NCBI RefSeq assembly: GCF_029193595.2
Contig: NZ_CP135052.1
Coordinates: 1,488,001 to 1,552,000 of the forward strand
Reading direction: 5' to 3'
Source: Providencia hangzhouensis
Lineage (GTDB): Bacteria; Pseudomonadota; Gammaproteobacteria; Enterobacterales; Enterobacteriaceae
Length of the DNA stretch: 64,000 nucleotides
Shown: positions 1 to 9,239 of the stretch, one piece after another
Position numbering within the stretch: the first letter of the stretch is position 1
Layout: each line of letters begins with the position of its first letter
Translations under genes and position numbers: made by a program
Notes under the pieces: generated by a model
What the model was told of the DNA's origin: nothing
Database searches by the model: none
Seen by the model: the letters and a program-made list of their open reading frames with translations, nothing else

Positions 1-57
1 AGCCATACTATTCGCGATGTTATTTTATTCCCCGCTTTACGTCCTAGCAAAGCTTAA
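1..57 (+). CDS. lysS: Lysyl-tRNA synthetase, C-terminal end (partial)
   Basis: Only the last 18 codons and the TAA stop lie in the window. The frame reads SHTIRDVILFPALRPSKA, which matches the remembered C-terminus of enterobacterial LysS (SHTIRDVILFPAMRPVK in E. coli). The enzyme charges tRNA-Lys with lysine in the cytoplasm. The conserved TIRDVILFPA segment is part of the class II synthetase motif 3 region. A compact hairpin follows nine bases after the stop, as expected for the end of the prfB-lysS unit. The rest of the gene is upstream of the window. Confidence 0.85.
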   Translation, partial: SHTIRDVILFPALRPSKA

Positions 58-65
58 ATACCATT

Positions 66-87
66 ATGCCCGGTTAATTCCGGGCAT
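66..87 (+). terminator. Probable terminator of lysS
   Basis: Eight-base perfect stem (ATGCCCGG / CCGGGCAT) with a six-base loop directly after the lysS stop. The downstream tract is T-rich but has no long uninterrupted T run, so termination efficiency is uncertain. Confidence 0.6.
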
Positions 88-903
88 ATATTTACATTTA
101 TAAGCAATCAATATTACTCTCCTCATGTTTTATTCAAATGCTTCATTTTAGGTTAAAGATAAAACACCATTTACTAGACGTTAAATGAGTAACATGGAAT
201 AAAATCACTGAATAGTGTTTTTTGAGTGATTACGGCTATGTGAACGCTATATTTTTATTAAAAATAAATTTGAGTTACGAATCGTATCAATTTAATATAA
301 GTAATTCCGACAGATAACTGCTATGCTTTATTACGTAGTTGGAAATTATGTAGCTGAAATGCCGATAAATTCGCTTTTTTATAACTGGCTGATTTTGCTT
401 GTAATTTTTAATTGCTGTTAGTTTTTGGAATTGAATTAAGCAGGTTACCCATATTTTGAATGATGGCGGTTATTGCCATGTCACAGGTTTAAAGTGTGTC
501 AGCAGCTTGATAAATGAAAAGTAGGTGTGTTTATTGTTAGCCATCATTTTATTTGTTAACAATTGTTACAGGGACAGAACTAAAATGAGAATTTACTTGA
601 AAGGTATCTAATTGTTAGCAAGGTTTATTGAGCAACCTAATCGTTATCTGACATAAAATAATAAAAAATTCCGGTAAAGGTGTTAATTTGTCTCTTTATA
701 AGGACTGCTAGCGGAAATTAGCTCATAAATTTAATAGAAATGTAGCAATAAAATAATTTTAAAACTAAAGTTAAGTTAATCTAAATTTATGAGATGACTC
801 TATTTCTACATTCGGGCTTATAGAAAATAGCTAATTTTTAGCTTACACTAAGTTTTTTGGACATCATTATAATAGCGAAGAAAAGTGCTGGTAAGGTAAC
901 CAT
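88..903. other. AT-rich intergenic region, no gene recognised
   Basis: About 815 bases without a credible open frame on either strand. The composition is strongly AT-rich. I see no tRNA, no clear repeat and no confident promoter. It must contain the promoter of the lipoprotein gene at 904, and could hide a small RNA that cannot be identified by eye. Confidence 0.5.
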
Positions 904-1458
904 ATGTTTTTAAAAAATAAATTTCATGTTGCATTTTTGCTTATAGCAGGTACAGCTCTTCTTTCAGGTTGTACATTTGGTTCAGACACATACAATACAG
1001 CAACACCGAATACCCCAAGTAAACAAACAGTCAATACGAGTACCACTCAGCCGGTAACACAATCGACTGTTGCTACCAATCCAGATCAGGTTGATAACTC
1101 TTATCCTGAATCTCAAAAAGTTTTAAACAGCGCAATTAACCGTACACCAGTTGCTTCTACAACTTATGGTGAAGCGGGTGCTGACCAGCAAACATTTGCT
1201 CATTTGAATACGTGTGTTAAAGAATTAAACGCGCTCAAAACACTATCACCAAAAGATTACAATCGCTTAGTAGGTTCATTTAAAGAAGTTAGCGAAATCA
1301 ACCGTCTATATCGACAAGTTGAAGGGACTGCTAGCCCTGACACAATTGAACTCTTACAAATGGCAATAGAGTCTAAAACTAAAGTGTTGTGTGCAAAAGT
1401 TCGTTATAACTCAGTATTGTCTACCGAATCAACATTGAAGAAAATTAGTGGATTATGA
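904..1458 (+). CDS. Putative lipoprotein, unknown function
   Basis: 184 aa. The N-terminus has a positively charged start, a hydrophobic stretch and the lipobox LLSGC with the lipidated Cys at residue 23, so it should be a membrane-anchored lipoprotein. Residues 24-75 are rich in Thr, Ser, Asn and Pro, a typical disordered tether. The C-terminal half (about 95-184) is predicted helical and contains two Cys residues. An AAGG Shine-Dalgarno lies about seven bases before the ATG. The stop overlaps the start of the giant coiled-coil gene in an ATGA arrangement, so the two are translationally coupled and probably work together at the envelope. I do not recognise the family. Confidence 0.75.
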   Translation: MFLKNKFHVAFLLIAGTALLSGCTFGSDTYNTATPNTPSKQTVNTSTTQPVTQSTVATNPDQVDNSYPESQKVLNSAINRTPVASTTYGEAGADQQTFAHLNTCVKELNALKTLSPKDYNRLVGSFKEVSEINRLYRQVEGTASPDTIELLQMAIESKTKVLCAKVRYNSVLSTESTLKKISGL

Positions 1459-4400
1459 GAATAAACCTTAGGCTTTGTGTGTCACTGGCACTTGTTACGA
1501 CTTTTTTTAGTCATGCTCCAAAAGCAGAGCGCTTTAACAATGTAATTGATGATTTTGATACCTACCTTCAAATGGAAAAAGAAGGCAAAGTACAAGAGCA
1601 AAAACAACAATTGCCAGTTAATACACAAAACCAAGGTTATGATATCTTTTCTTCGCTATCTACCGTTCCTGCGCCAAAAGAGAAGCAAAAATCTGCGGCA
1701 GCGAATAAAGGAACTAAAGGCAAAACTACAGGGAAAAGTAAATCTGCTGCTACATCAACGAAGAAAGCAGATGTAGCGAAAGCAGACCCTGTAGAGCCAG
1801 AAAAAACGACTTTTCCTGAAGTGTGTGCGGTGGCGACAGAAAATGGCGTAGCGCCTATTTTATTGTCGTCTTACCCTTATTTTTTTCAAAGCAACCAATG
1901 GGATCCTGCTTATCTAGCAAAAGATTTTGCAAAGTATCAATTGGTTCTTGACCCACTCGGCTTATATTCATCTAAATTTGCTAAGCCAACAGGTATTAAT
2001 ACCTCTGCTTATCTTGAGCAACTGGCGCAATTAATTGAACGCCAGCAATTAACACATCTATATAAGTTTGGTATTGCTCAAGGAGTAGGCCAGCTTATTG
2101 CCTATAATCATTTACTCAATGATGACCAACTCGTTTCTGAACTTATCAATCATAATAAGAGTATTGCGCAATTAACGCAGACAATTACCGAGAAACAATT
2201 TGAGATTGATAAACTAAACGATGAAGTTCTGAAGAGTAAAGAGCATATAGCCCAGCTACAGGCGGTTGTAAATTCATCAGATGATCAGTCTTTAATTGAC
2301 ACATTAAAGGCTAAATTGGCGGATGCACAAAAAACAATTGATCAAAAGCAAAATAGTCTTGAACAATTAAGTCAAGAAAATCAGCAAACCCAAGAAACGA
2401 TTGCCCAGCTTGAGAAACAATTAAATGAAAGTGTTGTTGAACAAGCCCAACTTAAACAGCAATTAGCAGAAAAAGAACAACAATTTGCTACCGCAAATTT
2501 GAAAATTGAGCAATTAACCGCTGATATTGCAAAATTGGAGTCAGAGGCTAAAAATCAACTGCAACTTGTTGGTAATACTGATGAACAAATGAAGTCAGTG
2601 ACAGCTGAACTTTTACAGCAAAAAGAGTTGTTAAAACAGAAAGAAAATGAATTAGCTACGGCTAAAAGTGAAAAAGATGATGTCCAATCTTCTTTGGTCG
2701 CTCAGCAAGAGAAAAGTAAATCATTAGAGTCACAAAACCAGCAACTACAAGCCCAGTTAGTCGAAAAAGAACAATTAGCGAAAAGCATTCAAGCTTCTTT
2801 GGCGGAAAAAACTGAACAAGCTGAGCAAAAAGTTGTATTAGAAAATGCCTTAAAAGTTGCCCAAGAACAGCTGAATTCATATCAAAGTACGCAAAATACG
2901 TTAGAAAAACAGTTAGCTCAAAGTGAAAAACAGCAAGCCGAGTTGCAGGCGAAGCTCAACCAGCAAGAGCAAAATTACGTTACGGCACAGGCGCAACTGA
3001 AACAAGCGAACGCAGATCTACAAAAGCTCCAAGGGGAGATGGAAAAACAGACCACCTTGATGAGCCAAGCCAGCGACCAACAAGTTAAAGCGTTGACGGC
3101 GGATTTAAACAAACAACTCGCTTTGCTGAAGCAAAAAGAAGACGGGTTGAAGAAAGCTGAAACGGAGAGCCAAACCACCCGTGAGGCGCTCGCCAAACAG
3201 CAAGCGGAGGCAAAAGCCTTAGCCGAGAAAAACCAGCAGCTTGCTGCCGAATTGCAACAAAAAGCACAACAAGCGGAAAAAATTCAAGCGTCCTTAGCCG
3301 AGCAGACGGCGAAGGCTGCCGAGAAGGTGGCGTTAGAAGCCGAACTGGCTGAGGCGAAAAAACAGTTAGCCGAGCACCAAACGGCGCAAAATGCGTTGTC
3401 CAAACAGTTTGCGAACAGTGAAAAACAGCAAGCCGAGTTGCAGGCGAAACTCCGCCAGCAAGAGCAAAATTACGTTACGGCACAGGCGCAACTGAAACAA
3501 GCGAACGCAGATCTACAAAAGCTCCAAGGGGAGATGGAAAAACAGACCACCTTGATGAGCCAAGCCAGCGACCAACAAGTTAAAGCGTTGACGGCGGATT
3601 TAAACAAACAACTCGCTTTGCTGAAGCAAAAAGAAGACGGGTTGAAGAAAGCTGAAACGGAGAGCCAAACCACCCGTGAGGCGCTCGCCAAACAGCAAGC
3701 GGAGGCAAAAGCCTTAGCCGAGAAAAACCAGCAGCTTGCTGCCGAATTGCAACAAAAAGCGCAACAAGCGGAAAAAATTCAAGCGTCCTTAGCCGAGCAG
3801 ACGGCGAAGGCTGCCGAGAAGGTGGCGTTAGAAGCCGAACTGGCTGAGGCGAAAAAACAGTTAGCCGAGCACCAAACGGCGCAAAATGCGTTGTCCAAAC
3901 AGTTTGCGAACAGTGAAAAACAGCAAGCCGAGTTGCAGGCGAAGCTCAACCAGCAAGAGCAAAATTACGTTACGGCACAGGCGCAACTGAAACAAGCGAA
4001 CGCAGATCTACAAAAGCTCCAAGGGGAGATGGAAAAACAGACCACCTTGATGAGCCAAGCCAGCGACCAACAAGTTAAAGCGTTGACGGCGGATTTAAAC
4101 AAACAACTCGCTTTGTTGAAGCAAAAAGAAGACGGGTTGAAGAAAGCTGAAACAGAGAGCCAAACCACCCGTGAGGCACTCGCCAAACAGCAAGCAGACG
4201 CAAAAGCGTTAGCCGAGAAAAACCAGCAGCTTGCTGCCGAATTGCAACAAAAAGCACAACAAGCGGAAAAAATTCAAGCGTCCTTAGCCGAGCAGACGGC
4301 GAAGGCTGCCGAGAAGGTGGCGTTAGAAGCCGAACTGGCTGAGGCGAAAAAACAGTTAACCGAGCACCAAACGGCGCAAAATGCGTTGTCCAAACAGTTT

Positions 4401-6965
4401 GCGAACAGTGAAAAACAGCAAGCTGAGTTGCAGGCGAAGCTCAACCAGCAAGAGCACGATTACGTTACGGCACAGGCGCAACTGAAACAAGCGAACGCAG
4501 ATCTACAAAAGCTCCAAGGGGAGATGGAAAAACAGACCGCCTTGATGAGCCAAGCCAGCGACCAACAAGTTAAAGCGCTGACGGCGGATTTAAACAAACA
4601 ACTCGCTTTGCTGAAGCAAAAAGAAGACGGGTTGAAGAAAGCTGAAACGGAGAGCCAAACCACCCGTGAGGCGCTCGCCAAACAGCAAGCGGACGCAAAA
4701 GCGCTAGCGGAGAAAAACCAGCAGCTTGCTGCCGAATTGCAACAAAAAGCGCAACAAGCGGAAAAAATTCAAGCGTCCTTAGCCGAGCAGACGGCGAAGG
4801 CTGCCGAGAAGGTGGCGTTAGAAGCCGAACTGGCTGAGGCGAAAAAACAGTTAGCCGAGCACCAAACGGCGCAAAATGCGTTGTCCAAACAGTTTGCGAA
4901 CAGTGAAAAACAGCAAGCTGAGTTGCAGGCGAAGCTCAACCAGCAAGAGCACGATTACGTTACGGCACAGGCGCAGCTGAAACAAGCGAACGTAGATCTA
5001 CAAAAACTCCAAGGGGAGATGGAAAAACAGACCACCTTGATGAGCCAAGCCAGCGACCAACAAGTTAAAGCGTTGACGGCGGATTTAAACAAACAACTCG
5101 CTTTGTTGAAGCAAAAAGAAGACGGGTTGAAGAAAGCTGAAACAGAGAGCCAAACCACCCGTGAGGCGCTCGCCAAACAGCAAGCGGACGCAAAAGCGTT
5201 AGCGGAGAAAAACCAGCAGCTTGCTGCCGAATTGCAACAAAAAGCGCAACAAGCGGAAAAAATTCAAGCGTCCTTAGCCGAGCAGACGGCGAAGGCTGCC
5301 GAGAAGGTGGCGTTAGAAGCCGAACTGGCTGAGGCGAAAAAACAGTTAACCGAGCACCAAACGGCACAAAATGCGTTGTCCAAACAGTTTGCGAACAGTG
5401 AAAAACAGCAAGCCGAGTTGCAGGCGAAACTCCGCCAACAAGAGCAAAATTACGTTATGGCACAGGCGCAACTGAAACAAGCGAACACGGATTTGCAGAA
5501 GCTGAAGAATGAAGTTGAAACAAAAACAGCTTTAATGAATCAAGCCAGCGACCAACAGATTAAAGCGCTGACGGCAGATTTAAACAAACAACTCGCTTTG
5601 CTGAAGCAAAAAGAAGACGGGTTGAAGAAAGCTGAAACGGAAAGTAAAGTAACTCGTGAGGCACTCGCCAAACAGCAAGCAGATGCAAAAGCGTTAGCAG
5701 AGAAAAACCAGCAGCTTGTTACGCAACTGAAACAGAAAGCGCAGCAAGCAGATAAGATCCAAGCATCTTTAGCAGAGCAAACTGCCAAATTAGCACAAAA
5801 AATTACGTTAGAGTCTGAATTAGCAACAGCAAAAAAACAGTTGGCTGAGCAGCAAGCAGCACAGAATGTTTTATCAAAACAATATGTTGAGAGCCAAAAG
5901 CAACAGCAACAATTGCAAGAAAACTTAAAACAAAATGAACAAAATTTTGTTAATGCTCAAAAACAATTGGAACAGGCTAATGCAGAACTGCTGAAATTAC
6001 AAAAAGATGTTGAAAAACAAACAGCGCTAGTAGGTCAAGCAAGTGACAAGCAAGTTAAAGCGTTAACTGCGGACTTAAATAAACAAGTTACATTATTGAA
6101 AGAAAAAGAAAGCGCTATTGCCAAGTTAGAATCTGAGAAAAAATCAATTAGTGACGCTCTTGCTGCCCAAGAAAGTGAGAAGAAAAAACTTGACCAGCAA
6201 AACCAGCAATTTACTAAGCAGACTAAGGCTCAAGAAGACAAAATCAGCAAACTTGAAAGTGATATTGCGGCTAAAACAAAGAAACAGTCTGAAATTGAGC
6301 AAAAACTGACAGACACGAATAAACTTCTTGGTGATTTAAAAGCGAACTCTCAAAAAGAGTTGGCATTAGCACAAGAAAAATTGAAAAAACTACAAACGGA
6401 ATTGGATTCAAGTAAATCCATTTCGAGTGATGAAGCTTTAAAATCACAAATTATGGCGTTAAATCGACAGATAACTCAATTACAAAATGAAAATGATGCA
6501 TTAAAAGCAAGAGGTGGTTCGAAATCGAGTACTGGTCTGGCTGGGCGAATTCCTCCTAGCAAAGATGCAAAAGTGATTGCCGCAGAAAATGCGAAGAAAA
6601 ACCAAAAAATTATTGAGCAAATTACCGCTCAAAAATACAGTAAGCTCGATAGCAATACTTACTATAAAATCATTCAAGTTGGCTCACCGATAAAAGACGT
6701 GAAAAATAAAGACGTGACTTTTATTATGAGAGAGCAATTAACTGACGGTAAGGTTACGGTGTTGTATACCGATCAAAACCCTGTCACATTACCTTATAAT
6801 CAGTTACCTGCACCATTAAACTCCTTTGTCGAACGAGCAGGGGAAGGGGGAATGGTTAAAGTCTATATTAAACCTGAAGGTGGGTATGGCGTTGAAGGCA
6901 TACCAGGTGAGGTACCACCAAACTCCATGTCAATTATTGATTTAAAAATAATCAAAGCGAAATAG
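1455..6965 (+). CDS. Giant exported coiled-coil protein with FKBP-like C-terminal domain
   Basis: 1836 aa. Residues 1-24 look like a Sec signal peptide. A Lys/Ala-rich linker (about 75-110) is followed by a globular part (about 118-235) resembling the FkpA/Mip N-terminal dimerisation domain. Residues 236-1700 are an uninterrupted Gln/Ala/Lys/Glu-rich coiled coil, much of it made of 165-aa tandem repeats. The last 101 residues (1736-1836) align with an FKBP fold: VYIKPEGGYG matches the usual YIPPELAYG and VPPNSMSIIDLKI matches IPPNSTLIFDVEL. The FD and VIPGW active-site motifs are absent, so prolyl isomerase activity is doubtful. A long periplasmic spacer or envelope scaffold is my inference. 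The ATGA overlap couples it to the upstream lipoprotein gene, and a strong terminator follows. Confidence 0.8.
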   Translation: MRINLRLCVSLALVTTFFSHAPKAERFNNVIDDFDTYLQMEKEGKVQEQKQQLPVNTQNQGYDIFSSLSTVPAPKEKQKSAAANKGTKGKTTGKSKSAATSTKKADVAKADPVEPEKTTFPEVCAVATENGVAPILLSSYPYFFQSNQWDPAYLAKDFAKYQLVLDPLGLYSSKFAKPTGINTSAYLEQLAQLIERQQLTHLYKFGIAQGVGQLIAYNHLLNDDQLVSELINHNKSIAQLTQTITEKQFEIDKLNDEVLKSKEHIAQLQAVVNSSDDQSLIDTLKAKLADAQKTIDQKQNSLEQLSQENQQTQETIAQLEKQLNESVVEQAQLKQQLAEKEQQFATANLKIEQLTADIAKLESEAKNQLQLVGNTDEQMKSVTAELLQQKELLKQKENELATAKSEKDDVQSSLVAQQEKSKSLESQNQQLQAQLVEKEQLAKSIQASLAEKTEQAEQKVVLENALKVAQEQLNSYQSTQNTLEKQLAQSEKQQAELQAKLNQQEQNYVTAQAQLKQANADLQKLQGEMEKQTTLMSQASDQQVKALTADLNKQLALLKQKEDGLKKAETESQTTREALAKQQAEAKALAEKNQQLAAELQQKAQQAEKIQASLAEQTAKAAEKVALEAELAEAKKQLAEHQTAQNALSKQFANSEKQQAELQAKLRQQEQNYVTAQAQLKQANADLQKLQGEMEKQTTLMSQASDQQVKALTADLNKQLALLKQKEDGLKKAETESQTTREALAKQQAEAKALAEKNQQLAAELQQKAQQAEKIQASLAEQTAKAAEKVALEAELAEAKKQLAEHQTAQNALSKQFANSEKQQAELQAKLNQQEQNYVTAQAQLKQANADLQKLQGEMEKQTTLMSQASDQQVKALTADLNKQLALLKQKEDGLKKAETESQTTREALAKQQADAKALAEKNQQLAAELQQKAQQAEKIQASLAEQTAKAAEKVALEAELAEAKKQLTEHQTAQNALSKQFANSEKQQAELQAKLNQQEHDYVTAQAQLKQANADLQKLQGEMEKQTALMSQASDQQVKALTADLNKQLALLKQKEDGLKKAETESQTTREALAKQQADAKALAEKNQQLAAELQQKAQQAEKIQASLAEQTAKAAEKVALEAELAEAKKQLAEHQTAQNALSKQFANSEKQQAELQAKLNQQEHDYVTAQAQLKQANVDLQKLQGEMEKQTTLMSQASDQQVKALTADLNKQLALLKQKEDGLKKAETESQTTREALAKQQADAKALAEKNQQLAAELQQKAQQAEKIQASLAEQTAKAAEKVALEAELAEAKKQLTEHQTAQNALSKQFANSEKQQAELQAKLRQQEQNYVMAQAQLKQANTDLQKLKNEVETKTALMNQASDQQIKALTADLNKQLALLKQKEDGLKKAETESKVTREALAKQQADAKALAEKNQQLVTQLKQKAQQADKIQASLAEQTAKLAQKITLESELATAKKQLAEQQAAQNVLSKQYVESQKQQQQLQENLKQNEQNFVNAQKQLEQANAELLKLQKDVEKQTALVGQASDKQVKALTADLNKQVTLLKEKESAIAKLESEKKSISDALAAQESEKKKLDQQNQQFTKQTKAQEDKISKLESDIAAKTKKQSEIEQKLTDTNKLLGDLKANSQKELALAQEKLKKLQTELDSSKSISSDEALKSQIMALNRQITQLQNENDALKARGGSKSSTGLAGRIPPSKDAKVIAAENAKKNQKIIEQITAQKYSKLDSNTYYKIIQVGSPIKDVKNKDVTFIMREQLTDGKVTVLYTDQNPVTLPYNQLPAPLNSFVERAGEGGMVKVYIKPEGGYGVEGIPGEVPPNSMSIIDLKIIKAK
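2922..5396 (+). repeat. Five near-identical 495-bp in-frame tandem repeats
   Basis: Units start at 2922, 3417, 3912, 4407 and 4902, each 495 bp (165 codons) and beginning with the codons for SEKQQAELQAKL. They differ from each other by only a handful of substitutions. A divergent unit precedes them (about 2430-2921), and more divergent copies follow at 5397 and, partially, 5892. The central units use more G and C in third positions than the flanking coiled-coil sequence. Assembly from short reads may have collapsed or expanded the copy number. Confidence 0.95.
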
Positions 6966-6990
6966 CATAGCTTTTATTTAAGGTTATCTT

Positions 6991-7029
6991 AAAGGTAATT
7001 TGTCACTGAAAGGCAAATTACCTTTTTTT
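6991..7029 (+). terminator. Rho-independent terminator of the coiled-coil operon
   Basis: Perfect 12-base stem (AAAGGTAATTTG / CAAATTACCTTT) with an 11-base loop, running into a seven-T tract, 25 bases after the stop codon. Confidence 0.9.
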
Positions 7030-7047
7030 GTGATGTATCAATCTGAA

Positions 7048-7089
7048 AGAAGTATAAGAAGTATAAGAAGTATAAGAAGTATAAGAAGT
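7048..7089. repeat. 9-bp microsatellite
   Basis: Four perfect tandem copies of AGTATAAGA at 7051-7086, with partial copies on both sides. It lies just behind the terminator of the giant coiled-coil gene and outside any coding frame. Copy number probably varies by replication slippage. Confidence 0.85.
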
Positions 7090-7197
7090 GAATGTGAATA
7101 TTTAAAGGAAGGATTTGATGTTTGCCTTTCTGCCAGATTATAGTGAAGATTAAACTTCTATAACTGACAGGGCATGAGTTAGAGTCTTACTGAGCGG

Positions 7198-8016
7198 TTA
7201 AGCTGCTATTCTTGACCGACTCGGTGTGTAGCCAAACCGTTTTCGATAAGTTTGGGTGAAGTAAGATTGACTTGAAAAGCCTGCTTCCATAGAAACCTCT
7301 ACAATACTCATTGTAGTATTAATTAATAACTGGTGTGCATACATAATACGTTTTTCACTTATCCATGCGCGTGGTGACGTTGCATAAACGGTATTGAACA
7401 GTTCTTTAAATGTTGTTAATCCCATACCAAAAGTACGTGCGAACTCACTTAATTTCCACTCTTTAAGATAATTATTTTCCATAAACATTTGTAGACGTTC
7501 TATTTGGCGACTACTTAGCTGTCTAAAATTAGATAGCAATAAAGCACCTTGTTCACTGTAGCTTAGTAATAACAGTAATTCACTAACTCGGAGTGAGAAA
7601 ATGACGTCAGGGTATTCGTTATTAACAAATGTATTTAAGCTTGATTTGATTTCTTCAATGAGAGGGGATGAATTAAATTTAATGATATCACAGGGTAAGC
7701 CTTCATTGCGGTCTATTTCGCTTAACTCAGTGCCATGATTGGTGATGAAACTACGCAAAAAGTTATCATCCAAGGATATCCAAAGTAATTTGCAACTTGT
7801 TGTTTCAGTGAGCTGTAGTGAGTAAGCTCCCTGTTTGTGATATAAGATATCGCCTTCATTTAAAGATTGTGAGTTAGCTGGGGTTTCTAGTAACACAGAG
7901 CCTTGTTCTATAATTAAAAGCCCTTTAGTTTCTAGGTCAATAATGTTATGGGCCGCGTTACTATCAATGTTTATCTGTTTAATGAAGTGTCGATTTGGTG
8001 AGTTTATTGCTTGCAT
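7198..8016 (-). CDS. LcrF/ExsA-type AraC-family transcriptional activator (orphan)
   Basis: 272 aa, full length for the family. The C-terminal third holds two helix-turn-helix motifs and is nearly word-for-word like ExsA of Pseudomonas and LcrF/VirF of Yersinia: GMGLTTFKELF, SPRAWISE, AHQLL and MEAGFSSQSYFTQTYRKRFG. The N-terminal half also aligns with these proteins (LLWI near residue 95, RVSELLLLL near 145), so this is more than a shared DNA-binding domain. ExsA and LcrF are master activators of Ysc-type type III secretion genes. No secretion gene is present in this window, so the target is unknown. AAGG lies about nine bases before the ATG. The gene stands alone, convergent with the coiled-coil operon. 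Confidence 0.9.
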   Translation of the reverse strand: MQAINSPNRHFIKQINIDSNAAHNIIDLETKGLLIIEQGSVLLETPANSQSLNEGDILYHKQGAYSLQLTETTSCKLLWISLDDNFLRSFITNHGTELSEIDRNEGLPCDIIKFNSSPLIEEIKSSLNTFVNNEYPDVIFSLRVSELLLLLSYSEQGALLLSNFRQLSSRQIERLQMFMENNYLKEWKLSEFARTFGMGLTTFKELFNTVYATSPRAWISEKRIMYAHQLLINTTMSIVEVSMEAGFSSQSYFTQTYRKRFGYTPSRSRIAA

Positions 8017-8754
8017 GACTATACCTTTTTAATCGTATTTAAATATAAATTCAAAATAAAATATTCAACTATTCCTATCTGGTGATATAAAGCATGGATG
8101 TTATTAGTATGATTGAAATTATATAAATCGATTAATTTTGTGTCACATTATAATTCTAAATATAAATAAATGTTTCTAAATATACTTTTTCCGAGTTATT
8201 ATTGTGAATTGCTCGGTATTTTTTGTGTTATTGGTGGGGTAATTTAATTATTCTACTTTTAATTTTAATTTTAATTAGTTTGGATTTTTAATCTGAATTG
8301 ATAAAATTAGTCGTATGTTAATATGTTATCGTTTTTTACACCTAAACCGTGTTTTTTTTCTACTTTCTTCTTACTTATCATTTTTAGCATAGTAATATAA
8401 ATTTTAGCTATGCTAATGATGATTATAGATTTCGGCAAAACTATCATTTATTAATTTTGCTAATGTAATTAATGGTTATTAATCTAAGTTATTTATTTTT
8501 TAAATCGATATGATTGATTTAATTTATTAAGATGTGGGGAGATTGCTATTTGTTTGTGACTCGAGTCTCGTTTTTTAATTGATAGGTTTCTATGATTGCT
8601 TTAATAGGTATTTTAAATATATATTTTTATAAATAGTTCCTTAGGGTTACTACTTGTTGCTCGCCATTTTTCAACATCTTTGTGCTTTATTATTTCTCCT
8701 CATGTTGTACTTTGCTTTAAATAGAGGGCTAAGCTTGAGCTATAGGCTCACTAA
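8017..8754. other. AT-rich intergenic region, no gene recognised
   Basis: 738 bases, very AT-rich, with short TTTTAATTTTAA direct repeats around 8256-8275. No open frame with a plausible ribosome binding site was found. It contains the promoter of the LcrF/ExsA-like regulator on the minus strand at its left end and the downstream region of ygbA at its right end. Confidence 0.5.
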
Positions 8755-9117
8755 TTATGGCTCTTGTTTCTGAGTTGCTCGCTTGTTTACTTTAGCTGGT
8801 AAATCAGGGACTGGTTTACGATCATCAAGTAAATGACGTATAGCGAGAATTGGGTGATGGATTAACATCTTCGGGCCAGCCCAGCGCATAACTAGCTTCA
8901 TCTGCTCTCTCATTTTGGGTTGGTAACAATGGATTGGACATTGTTTACATGCTGGTTTTTCTTCTCCATATCGGCATTTTTCTAATCTATTAACGGCATA
9001 GGAAAATAGTTTTTGATAAAAATCAGGTGATTCTGCTGGTGCTGGATAGGCTTTCTCATAGATTTTTATCATTTTTTCAATCGTTTTAATTTCACGGTGT
9101 ATGCGTTTGCCAACCAT
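8755..9117 (-). CDS. ygbA: YgbA family protein (nitric-oxide responsive)
   Basis: 120 aa from the chosen start (MVGKRIHRE). The protein aligns along its length with E. coli YgbA: KRIHRE, GEEKPACKQCPIHCYQP, MRWAGPKML, HPILAIRHLLDD and PVPDLP are all family signatures. The three-Cys CKQCPIHC cluster suggests a metal or nitrosylation site. A 14-residue longer frame opens at 9159, but that ATG lies inside a probable NsrR operator, and E. coli YgbA starts with MSGKRISRE, so the shorter start is preferred. E. coli ygbA is repressed by NsrR and induced by nitric oxide. The exact biochemical role is not something I can state from the sequence. Confidence 0.88.
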   Translation of the reverse strand: MVGKRIHREIKTIEKMIKIYEKAYPAPAESPDFYQKLFSYAVNRLEKCRYGEEKPACKQCPIHCYQPKMREQMKLVMRWAGPKMLIHHPILAIRHLLDDRKPVPDLPAKVNKRATQKQEP

Positions 9118-9139
9118 AGAAAATTCTCTATAAAAACAA

Positions 9140-9162
9140 AACATATATTTAATATACAATTT
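9140..9162 (-). promoter_or_regulatory. Putative NsrR operator upstream of ygbA
   Basis: An 11-1-11 imperfect palindrome (AACATATATTT-A-ATATACAATTT) matches the NsrR consensus (AAGATGCATTT-N-AAATACATCTT) at about 16 of 22 positions. It sits 23 bases before the chosen ygbA start. Regulation of ygbA by NsrR is known in E. coli; binding here is inferred. Confidence 0.55.
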
Positions 9163-9239
9163 ATGGTTGGTTTATGATAATTTTTTTGTATTTTTATTGA
9201 TGGGACTCAATAAAATGGTGAGTTATTCGGCGTAATAAA

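Noticed and set aside
2975..5367. Repeated minus-strand open frames of 60-100 codons inside the giant coiled-coil gene
   Set aside because: They recur at 495-bp intervals as antisense shadows of the repeats, with Ser/Cys/Phe-rich products and no ribosome binding sites.
2430..6100. Idea that the 495-bp repeats are a CRISPR array or mobile element
   Set aside because: They are contiguous, in frame and without spacers or terminal inverted repeats; they encode one coiled coil.
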